A stretch of 64,000 bases of DNA from contig NZ_FOUR01000005.1 in assembly GCF_900114925.1 (NCBI RefSeq), forward strand, positions 1 through 64,000. Direction: 5' to 3'. The first letter of the stretch is position 1, and each line of letters begins with the position of its first letter. The stretch is from Marinobacter pelagius (GTDB lineage: Bacteria > Pseudomonadota > Gammaproteobacteria > Pseudomonadales > Oleiphilaceae). A program made the position numbers and the translations under genes. Under the pieces are notes generated by a model, which saw only the letters and a program-made list of their open reading frames with translations, was not told the origin of the DNA and did no database searches. This document shows positions 26,198 to 32,880 of the stretch, piece by piece.

Positions 26198-27493
26198 TCA
26201 AAGCTGACCCAGGCCCGGCAGCCGTTCGGTAAGCTGCCTGAGGATCGCCGGCAACTGGTCGTCTATACCCATGGCGTAACGGGCAACCCGGTTGCGGGCA
26301 AAGGGCAGGGCGCGGGCGGTTCCCAGACCCAGATTGCGCAGCAGGTGCACCGGCGGGATGCGGTTGCTGAACAGGTGATAGAACAGGTCCATGGTCATCA
26401 TCATCCGCCGGTTGGCGGGGCGGCGTTCCTGCTCGTAGCGTGCCAGCCAGTGTGGACTGGCGGGATCGCCATCGGCACGGAGGGCTTCCCGGATCATGGC
26501 CTGAAGGCTCTGGGCATCCTGGAACCCGAGATTCACACCCTGGCCTGCCAGCGGGTTGATGGTGTGGGCTGCATCCCCGGCCAGGACCATCCTGCCGGCA
26601 AAGTAATGCCTGGCGTGCTGGCGGGCAATGGGAAAGCTGGCCCGGGCATCAATGTGGGTCAGTACCGGCAGGTCTTTCGGGAAGGCGCTCTGGATCTCGG
26701 CCATCAGGGCCTCGTCATCCAGGCTTTTCAGGTGTGCCAGCTGCTCAGGGGAGTCATACCAGACCAGTGACGCCCAGCTCTCCCCGGGGAAGGTCTCGCC
26801 GGCACTGTGCAGCGGCAGGAAGGCGCGCGGCCCGGAGGGATAGAAGCCCTGCCAGGTGATGTCCTCCACCGCTCCGCGGTAGCGCACCGAAATGACCATG
26901 GCCTGTTGGCCATACTGGTCCCGGGTGACGCCGATTCCGGCCATATCGCGGATGCGGGATTGGGCACCATCGGCACCGATCACCAGCCTGGCGCTCAGGG
27001 TCTGGCCATCCTCCAGGGTGACCGTCGCCTGGTTCTCATCCTGGGAAACACTGGCAACGCCGGAGCCTGCCAGGATGGTAACGCCCGGTTCGGCCTCCGC
27101 CGCCTGCCACAGCGCCTGCTGGGTGACGGAGTTTTCCACGATGTGCCCAAGGTGCGGAGCGCCCAGGTCCACGGCGTCGAAGGTCACTTCCGTTAATCGG
27201 CGCGGCACCAGGTTGCTGAGCGGGTGCGGAGTCTCGTCCCAGACTGCCAGCCGACGGTAGGGTGTGGCCCGCTTGTCGAGAATACGGGCCCAGGCGCCCA
27301 GACTGTCCAGGTAGCGTTCGCTGCCGACACTCAGGGCCGATACACGGATATCCGGGGTGGCTTCGGGGTTGAATGGAGGCGCAGAGGCCCGGTCGATCAT
27401 GGCGACCGAAAGACCTTCGCGGCCAAGTCCGGTGGCAAGTGCGGCACCGACCATGCCGGCGCCGACAATGACAATATCAAATGCTTGGGTCAT
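26198..27493 (-). CDS. ubiF: FAD-dependent ubiquinone hydroxylase, UbiF type
   Basis: 431-residue flavin monooxygenase of the UbiH/UbiF/COQ6 family. Features are a dinucleotide motif IVGAGMVGAALATGL (9-23), LVIGADGAQSRIRDMAGIGV, and GDAAHTINPLAGQGVNLGFQDA. Segments SLVWYDSPEQL, FPIARQHARHYF and the C-terminal HLLRNLGLG resemble E. coli UbiF more than UbiH or UbiI. UbiF catalyses C6 hydroxylation in ubiquinone synthesis. Assignment within the paralogous set rests on remembered similarity and should be viewed as probable. Confidence 0.85.
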   Translation of the reverse strand: MTQAFDIVIVGAGMVGAALATGLGREGLSVAMIDRASAPPFNPEATPDIRVSALSVGSERYLDSLGAWARILDKRATPYRRLAVWDETPHPLSNLVPRRLTEVTFDAVDLGAPHLGHIVENSVTQQALWQAAEAEPGVTILAGSGVASVSQDENQATVTLEDGQTLSARLVIGADGAQSRIRDMAGIGVTRDQYGQQAMVISVRYRGAVEDITWQGFYPSGPRAFLPLHSAGETFPGESWASLVWYDSPEQLAHLKSLDDEALMAEIQSAFPKDLPVLTHIDARASFPIARQHARHYFAGRMVLAGDAAHTINPLAGQGVNLGFQDAQSLQAMIREALRADGDPASPHWLARYEQERRPANRRMMMTMDLFYHLFSNRIPPVHLLRNLGLGTARALPFARNRVARYAMGIDDQLPAILRQLTERLPGLGQL

Positions 27494-27574
27494 AGCGGGT
27501 TCCTGTCTGATGCCGTCAGTTTACGCGATGGAGGCATCCAGACAAGCGACCCGGATCAACCCGGGGCCGGGTTG

Positions 27575-28129
27575 TCAGTAGCCGGCGGCTCCGGACACCC
27601 GTTCCTCGTCCAGTTCCCGGTGCCGGCGGCGTTTCACCAGCCAGGCCGGTTTGCGGGCGCCGGGTTTCACGAAGCCCTGGTTCAGTACCATCGGCTGCAC
27701 CAGGTTCAGGAAATCCGAGGTCTTCATGTGCACCGATTCGGTATGGCTGCCGGCGGCGAAGGCCAGCTCTGGCTGCTCCGTCAGCGATTCGGCGCAATAG
27801 ACGGTCATGCCGAACAGGTTGCCGAATGGTGGCATGGCGCCCACCTCGCAATCCGGGAAACGATCCTGGAACTCCTGTTCGTCGGCCAGATCGACAAAAT
27901 CGGTATCCAGAATCTGTGACAGGCGGTCCCAGCGGATACGCCAGGTGGCGGGCATCACCAGCATGGCCATCTTGCCATCGAGTTCAATGATAACGGTCTT
28001 GACGACGCGGTCGCCTGCAATCTTGACGTGGTGGGCCAGTTCCTGGGCCGTGAACGCCGGGGGGTGGGACAGGCACATGTATTCCACACCTGCCTGGTCG
28101 AGGTAATCCTTCAACTGCTGTACCGGCAT
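27575..28129 (-). CDS. YbaK/ProX-type aminoacyl-tRNA deacylase domain protein
   Basis: 184 residues. The YbaK fold spans ~1-150: YMCLSHPPAFTAQELA, the lysine-bearing strand DRVVKTVIIEL, and CEVGAMPPFGNLFGMTVYCAESL with the GxxxPFG motif. A basic C-terminal tail (KPGARKPAWLVKRRRHREL) extends beyond the domain. Relatives hydrolyse mischarged tRNAs. Which amino acid is edited cannot be told. Confidence 0.83.
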   Translation of the reverse strand: MPVQQLKDYLDQAGVEYMCLSHPPAFTAQELAHHVKIAGDRVVKTVIIELDGKMAMLVMPATWRIRWDRLSQILDTDFVDLADEQEFQDRFPDCEVGAMPPFGNLFGMTVYCAESLTEQPELAFAAGSHTESVHMKTSDFLNLVQPMVLNQGFVKPGARKPAWLVKRRRHRELDEERVSGAAGY

Positions 28130-28298
28130 AGCGACAACCTCCTACCAGCAATGACAGCGTCCCGGAGCCGTTGAGCGTTGCGAAATCTGGCTCCGCCGGG
28201 GTTCGGCAGGGCGCCGGTTCAACACCCTGCCGTTACTGCTCATCTTAGTTGAGGTTACGCAGTTTGCGAGTAACCGAATGTATCAATTGCGATAAGGT

Positions 28299-29135
28299 TC
28301 ACTCGGTTTTATACAGATGGACGTCGCGCTGGGGGAACGGGATGCTGATGCCCTCCGCGTCGAAGGCCTTTTTCACACGCTCCTGCATATCCCAGTAGAA
28401 CGGCCACATATCCGCAGATTTGGTCCAGGCCCGGACGGTCAGGTCGACAGAGCTCTCGCCCAGGGCGCCCACCACGATCAGCGGCTCCGGATCTTTCAGG
28501 GCACGCTCGTCTTCCTCGATCAGGCGCTTGCAGATGTCCTTGGCCTTGTCGATGTCGTCGGCATAGCCGATACCGAAGGTCATGTCGCAGCGACGGGTCT
28601 CGTAGGCACTGAGGTTGGTCAGGCTGGCGTTGGCCAGCTGGCCGTTCGGGATGATGATCCGCTGGTTATCGAAGGTGTCGACAATGGTATACAGGATGCT
28701 GATTTCACGCACCGAGCCGAGATAGCCCTGGGCGTTGATCACATCGCCAACCTTGAACGGTTTGAAGATCAGGATCAGCACGCCGCCGGCGAAGTTCGCC
28801 AGGCTGCCCTGCAATGCCAGACCGACCGCCAGACCGGCAGCACCGATAATGGCGATGAAGGAGGTGGTGGCAATGCCCACCATGGAAGCCACGGAGATCA
28901 GCAGCAGGATCTTGAGGACAGCTCCGATCAGGCCGCAGAGGAACTTGTTGAGGGTGGGGTCCTTCTGGCTGAGCTTGGCATCAAGTACACCTACCAGCTT
29001 GTTGATCAGCCACATACCGATCACCAGGGTGATGATCGCCAGCACCACCTTGGGAGCGTAAGTCATCACCAGGGCCATCGCCTGGTCCAGCAGTTCGGAT
29101 GCACGCCCGTTGGCGCCGATGAGGTCTTCCATCAA
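28299..29135 (-). CDS. mscS: Small-conductance mechanosensitive channel, MscS
   Basis: 278 residues, close to E. coli MscS (286). Three N-terminal membrane helices include the pore-lining glycine/alanine-rich TM3 (IAIIGAAGLAVGLALQGSLANFAGGVLIL). A beta domain (FKVGDVINAQGYLGSVREISILYTIVDTFDN) and the C-terminal cytosolic cage follow. Opens on hypo-osmotic shock to release solutes, expected in a marine bacterium facing salinity shifts. Confidence 0.95.
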   Translation of the reverse strand: MMEDLIGANGRASELLDQAMALVMTYAPKVVLAIITLVIGMWLINKLVGVLDAKLSQKDPTLNKFLCGLIGAVLKILLLISVASMVGIATTSFIAIIGAAGLAVGLALQGSLANFAGGVLILIFKPFKVGDVINAQGYLGSVREISILYTIVDTFDNQRIIIPNGQLANASLTNLSAYETRRCDMTFGIGYADDIDKAKDICKRLIEEDERALKDPEPLIVVGALGESSVDLTVRAWTKSADMWPFYWDMQERVKKAFDAEGISIPFPQRDVHLYKTE

Positions 29136-29277
29136 GAGACTCCTTGTTCCTTAGAGTTTTTCAGAGTGAGTTCAGTCTTTGCAAAAAAGCTGACAAAACC
29201 GGTACCTTCCAGCCTTGTTTATAGCAGACATTTGCGTCAGGCGTGTAACAGCAGGGAAATCCGGTGTGGAGGGAGTT

Positions 29278-30381
29278 CTACGCGGGCCGGGCCAGCCTGG
29301 CTTGCTCGATGATCACCTCGGGGCCCCCTCGGACAAGAATCCGCCCCTCTTTCTGGCCGAGCTGGTAGTCGTACATGGGATCGTAGTAGTCGGTCAGGAG
29401 CGCTTCGATCCAGGCATCGTGGCCGTGCAGGTCGCCCTGCTGCTCCTGGGCCGACAGGGCTGCTTCCATCAGCGCCCGCAGTTGCTTATGGCGCTCGCCG
29501 CCGAGGCGTTTTCGAATGCGGTCCATGGCGGACAACAGGTAGTCGCGGAAGTTCAGCCAGCCGGCTTCCTCGCCGTCCCGGGCCACGTAGTCGGCATGCA
29601 TGTCTTCCACGTAGTCCTTGCGGATGATGGCGATACGCTCTTCCATGGGTTGCTCCAGCACCAGCAGGGGCGCGCTCGCCATACGCTCCCGCAGGCTCTC
29701 GGGCAGGGCGCAGCGGCCGATCAGGCGACTCTCGTCCTCCAGGTAAACCGGGCCGCCGGTCAGGTGATGGGCCTTGAGCATGGCTACCGCCAGGCGGTTT
29801 TCGAAATCGATCTGGGAAGGCTGGGGCGTGACCCGGCGGCCAAAGCTCGAGCCACGGTGGTTGGCCAGCCCCTCCAGGTCCACCGGGTTGGGCAGCTGGT
29901 GCAGTACCCGGGTCTTGCCGGTGCCGGTGCGACCGCTCAAAATCCGGAACTCGCTCTTTACGATGAGTTCCTCGAGGCTGTCGATCAGGAACCGGCGCAG
30001 GGCCTTGTAGCCACCCTTGACCAGCGGGTAATCGATGCCTGATTCCTTGATCCACTGCTGGGTCAGGCGGGAGCGCAGGCCACCACGGAAACAGAACAGG
30101 TAACCGTCCGGATGGCGGGCCACGAATCGTTTCCAGGCCTCGATGCGCTGGGCCTTGATGTCGCCGGATACCAGCTGGTGGCCCAGTTCAATGGCCTTGT
30201 CCTGGCCCTTCTCTTTGTAGCAGATCCCGACCCGGTGCCGTTCCTCATCGTTCATCAGTGGCGCATTCTCGGCACTGGGAAAGCTGCCCCTGGCAAACTC
30301 CACCGGTGCCCGGACGTCCATCAGTGGCACGTCATTGAGGAACAGGGACAGGTAGTCGTCGGTGTCGGGTCGGGTCGCCAT
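29278..30381 (-). CDS. mnmH: tRNA 2-selenouridine synthase MnmH (SelU)
   Basis: 367 residues from MATRPDTDDYL; an upstream in-frame stretch to 30603 overlaps the divergent gene's promoter and is rejected. An N-terminal rhodanese domain with catalytic cysteine C97 (FCFRGGLRSR) is joined to a P-loop domain (GRTGTGKT, 150-157). The enzyme geranylates and then selenates 2-thiouridine at the wobble base of certain tRNAs, using selenophosphate. No selD is seen in this window. Confidence 0.93.
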   Translation of the reverse strand: MATRPDTDDYLSLFLNDVPLMDVRAPVEFARGSFPSAENAPLMNDEERHRVGICYKEKGQDKAIELGHQLVSGDIKAQRIEAWKRFVARHPDGYLFCFRGGLRSRLTQQWIKESGIDYPLVKGGYKALRRFLIDSLEELIVKSEFRILSGRTGTGKTRVLHQLPNPVDLEGLANHRGSSFGRRVTPQPSQIDFENRLAVAMLKAHHLTGGPVYLEDESRLIGRCALPESLRERMASAPLLVLEQPMEERIAIIRKDYVEDMHADYVARDGEEAGWLNFRDYLLSAMDRIRKRLGGERHKQLRALMEAALSAQEQQGDLHGHDAWIEALLTDYYDPMYDYQLGQKEGRILVRGGPEVIIEQARLARPA

Positions 30382-30514
30382 TGCACGGACCTGGAGGTTG
30401 AAAATGTGAGGCGAGAGTATAACGGATCGAGTGTCTTTCTGCCCATCCGGCGCTGCCTCAGGGCCTGCGGGCGGGTACAATGTCGGGCCTTTTGGATCCG
30501 GAGCTGGAGGGGCA

Positions 30515-31174
30515 ATGTCACCGGAACGGTTGAACGAACGCTTGCGCAAGACCCTGAGCCGGGGACGGGTGGCCGAAACCCGGCCGGCGGGCTGTCCCGA
30601 CATCCCCCTGTACCTTTTTGACCCGGCGGTACTGGAAGGTCCCCTGTCCCATGACGAGGCCCAGGCGGTGGTGGCGGAACCGGCTTACTGGTCGTTCTGC
30701 TGGGCCAGCGGCCAGGTGCTGGCGCAATGGATCCTCGAACATCCTGATATTGTGCGAGGTAAGGTGGTGCTCGACTTCGGGACCGGGTCGGGGGTGGTTG
30801 CGGTGGCGGCCGCGTTGGCCGGTGCGGCCCGGGTGATCGCGTGCGACCTGGATCCGGCGGCCCTGGATGCCGCGGCCGCCAATGCGGAACTCAACGGCGT
30901 GGTCCTGGAGTTTTTTGAGGACTGGAACCGGAGGCCCGAGGATATCGATCTGGTGACTGCGGCGGACGTGCTCTACGATCCGGAAAACCGCCCTTTGCTG
31001 GAGGTGTTTCGGGCCGCAGCGCCAGAGGTCCTGCTGGCGGATTCCCGGGTCAGAAATCTCGGGAACGACCGTTATGAAAAACAGGCCGTGATTGAAGCCA
31101 GGACCTGGCCGGATCTTAACGAATTCGAGGAATTCAACAGGGTGAGGATCTATCGGGTAAAAGCCGGGGGCTGA
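30515..31174 (+). CDS. Class I SAM-dependent methyltransferase (ETFB/nicotinamide methyltransferase-like)
   Basis: 219 residues from the ATG at 30515, preceded by GGAGG at ~30507. SAM motif I VLDFGTGSGVVAVAAALAGA, acidic post-I ACDLDPAALDAAAANAELN and motif IV DIDLVTAADVLYD are visible. The family includes METTL20-type protein lysine methyltransferases acting on electron-transfer flavoprotein beta; the target here is unproven. Divergent from mnmH. Its stop codon abuts the 3' end of a minus-strand small RNA, whose terminator hairpin would also terminate this transcript. Confidence 0.85.
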   Translation: MSPERLNERLRKTLSRGRVAETRPAGCPDIPLYLFDPAVLEGPLSHDEAQAVVAEPAYWSFCWASGQVLAQWILEHPDIVRGKVVLDFGTGSGVVAVAAALAGAARVIACDLDPAALDAAAANAELNGVVLEFFEDWNRRPEDIDLVTAADVLYDPENRPLLEVFRAAAPEVLLADSRVRNLGNDRYEKQAVIEARTWPDLNEFEEFNRVRIYRVKAGG

Positions 31175-31207
31175 AAAAAAACAAAGGGTGACCATGGGTC
31201 ACCCTTT
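31174..31207 (-). terminator. Rho-independent terminator of the Csr-type RNA (bidirectional)
   Basis: Perfect 11-bp stem AAAGGGTGACC (31183-31193) / GGTCACCCTTT (31197-31207) with a 3-base loop. On the minus strand it is followed by TG and eight T residues (A-run at 31174-31181 on the + strand). Confidence 0.9.
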
Positions 31208-31404
31208 CGGAACAGGTCGGCGCATCCGTGCGCTGGGGCAACTGCCTTGTTGCTGGTCCCTGGTCTCCGCTCCCTGGCGCCAGCATCCTGGCCGGCTTTC
31301 CGATTAATTATCCCTTAAGCGAGGCGTCCCTGTGTCCCTGCCTCTCCCCGCGCTCCGTGCCGGGGTGCATCCGATGCGTCGTCCACTTCCTTGTCATCCC
31401 TGAC
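31174..31404 (-). ncRNA. CsrB/RsmZ-type CsrA-sequestering small RNA
   Basis: Read on the minus strand, ~230 nt with 15 GGA triplets between 31400 and 31225; about four are expected by chance. Several sit in hairpin loops: GUCA-GGGA-UGAC (31403-31392), GCAUCGGAUGC (31377-31367), GCCAGGAUGCUGGC (31292-31279) and GCGCA-CGGA-UGCGC (31233-31220). The RNA ends in a strong hairpin plus U-run. It has an extended -10 promoter and a GacA-like box upstream. No credible reading frame covers it. These are the defining traits of RNAs that titrate CsrA/RsmA; exact subfamily and 5' end are inferred. Confidence 0.85.
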
Positions 31405-31410
31405 GAGATC

Positions 31411-31420
31411 ACTATAGCAA
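31411..31420 (-). promoter_or_regulatory. Extended -10 promoter of the Csr-type RNA
   Basis: Minus strand TTGCTATAGT contains TGC-TATAGT, an extended -10. The start site would fall near 31404-31406. No -35 lies at the usual distance, as often seen at activator-dependent promoters. Confidence 0.6.
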
Positions 31421-31496
31421 GGTAACGTTGACAAACGTGTGACGGGGGCGTGATCTGACTTTTCAATGCTGTATCACTTTCGGGTCGGTGCAATAA

Positions 31497-31509
31497 TATC
31501 AATGAGTTG
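31497..31509 (+). promoter_or_regulatory. Putative IHF-binding site upstream of the Csr-type RNA
   Basis: TATCAATGAGTTG is an exact match to the IHF consensus WATCAANNNNTTR. It lies ~95-105 bases upstream of the inferred start, between promoter and GacA-like box, where DNA bending would help activation. Confidence 0.5.
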
Positions 31510-31572
31510 GCGTGCAATAAGTGGACTCTCCGATGCCATCGCACTCATTGATGCTGAAAGCTCTCACAGCAA

Positions 31573-31590
31573 TGTAGGAAATATCTCACA
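31573..31590. promoter_or_regulatory. Putative GacA/UvrY/VarA upstream activating site
   Basis: TGTAGG-N6-CTCACA matches the response-regulator box TGTAAG-N6-CTTACA with one change in each arm. It sits ~170-185 bases upstream of the inferred start of the small RNA, the spacing reported for rsmY/rsmZ promoters. It overlaps the last codons of the vanZ-like gene. Another CTCACA half-site is at 31563-31568. Confidence 0.6.
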
Positions 31591-31990
31591 AGGATTCGGG
31601 CGAATCTCTCAAATCCAGCTTTCCGGCCCTGGGCAGCCCCGGCCAGGGCAGCAGGCCAATGGCGATGCCGACGCCATCGGCAAGCAGGTCTTTCAGGGAA
31701 AAATCCCGGTACGGCAGGGTCGCCTGCACCAGTTCAATGGCCAGGCCAAACAGCAACAGCGCCGGCACGTACCAGAGAGCCCGGAGTTCCGGCCAGGCCA
31801 GACGGGTCAGGATGGTCAGCTCCAGAAAGGCGATCAGGTGGTTGATCTTGTCGCTGGGGGCTGAGGGTATGGGGTAACGGGTGTCCATGGTGGCCAGGAT
31901 CACGATGGCGGCGAGGGACACGGCCAGTGCTACCCGCCAGAGTGTCCGGTTGTGAAGCAGGTCCTGACTGAGTTGTTTCAATGATGCCAT
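31586..31990 (-). CDS. VanZ-family membrane protein
   Basis: 134 residues from MASLKQL (an upstream start at 32065 lacks support and would overlap the divergent promoter). Four hydrophobic segments with the VanZ-type DKINHLIAFLELTILTRLAWP and SLKDLLADGVGIAIGLL signatures. Bacterial VanZ-like proteins of this size are common and mostly uncharacterised. Its 3' end carries the GacA-like box of the downstream small RNA. Confidence 0.82.
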   Translation of the reverse strand: MASLKQLSQDLLHNRTLWRVALAVSLAAIVILATMDTRYPIPSAPSDKINHLIAFLELTILTRLAWPELRALWYVPALLLFGLAIELVQATLPYRDFSLKDLLADGVGIAIGLLPWPGLPRAGKLDLRDSPESL

Positions 31991-32087
31991 GGGGAGTTTC
32001 CGAGAGTCCTTCCGGGCTGTGGGATATTTGCCAACATGATATGCTTTGCGCCCCGTCACTGTCATTGAAGCGGAGGATCAGCCAGCC

Positions 32088-32837
32088 ATGCTCAAGGGTA
32101 ACTTTTTTCGCGGACTGGGTTACCTGGGGGAGGGTTTCCGCCTGATTCGACAGCCCGGCCTGCGCCTGTTCGTCGTCATCCCCATTGTTATCAACATTTT
32201 CCTGTTCGGCATCCTGTTCTATTTCATGGCGGAGGGCTTTGCGGCCCTGATTGCCATGGCCATGGGGTTCCTGCCGGACTGGACCTGGCTGCAGGCGCTG
32301 GACTGGCTGTTCTGGATCCTGTACGGCGCGGTGATCCTGCTGATGCTGGCCTACGGGTTCGTCATCGTCGCCAACCTGATCGGTTCCCCGTTCTATGGTT
32401 ACCTGGCCGAGCTGACCGAGAAGCATCTCACCGGCCAGGAAATCAATACCGATGACAGCTGGGCGGTCATCATCAAGGACATTCCCCGCGCCCTGTGGCG
32501 GGAAGTCCAGAAAATCCTGTATTACCTGCCCCGCGCCATCGGCCTGTTCATCATCGGTCTTATTCCCGTGGTCAACCTGGTGGCGGCGGTGCTCTGGTTC
32601 CTGTTCAACTGCTGGATGATGGCCCTGCAGTACGTGGATTTCCCGGCGGATAACCACAAGGTCAGCTTCCCCGCCCTGCGCCGGCTGCTGGGTGACACCC
32701 GGCTCTCGGCCCTGGGGTTCGGGTTGCCGGTGGCGCTGGCAGCGATGGTACCGGTGCTGAATCTGGTGGTGGTGCCGGCGGCGGTTTGCGGCGCGACTGC
32801 TTACTGGGTGCGGGAAAACGGCTCGGCTCTTAAATAA
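32088..32837 (+). CDS. cysZ: CysZ-type sulfate permease
   Basis: 249 residues from the ATG at 32088 after a GGAGGAT ribosome-binding site; an earlier frame opening at 32046 is discounted. Starts LKGNFFRGLGYLGEGFRLIRQPGLRLFVVIPI, the conserved CysZ/EI24 opening, and has four to six membrane segments plus SPFYGYLAELTE. CysZ imports sulfate for assimilation. Divergent from the vanZ-like gene. Confidence 0.92.
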   Translation: MLKGNFFRGLGYLGEGFRLIRQPGLRLFVVIPIVINIFLFGILFYFMAEGFAALIAMAMGFLPDWTWLQALDWLFWILYGAVILLMLAYGFVIVANLIGSPFYGYLAELTEKHLTGQEINTDDSWAVIIKDIPRALWREVQKILYYLPRAIGLFIIGLIPVVNLVAAVLWFLFNCWMMALQYVDFPADNHKVSFPALRRLLGDTRLSALGFGLPVALAAMVPVLNLVVVPAAVCGATAYWVRENGSALK

Positions 32838-32880
32838 GTTCTGCAAAAATTTCGGCAAGTAATTTCGGTTTGGAGGCTTC

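Noticed and set aside
31228-31425. A 65-codon frame on the + strand in the vanZ-methyltransferase gap
   Set aside because: No ribosome-binding site or homology. The sequence is explained by a structured GGA-rich RNA on the other strand.
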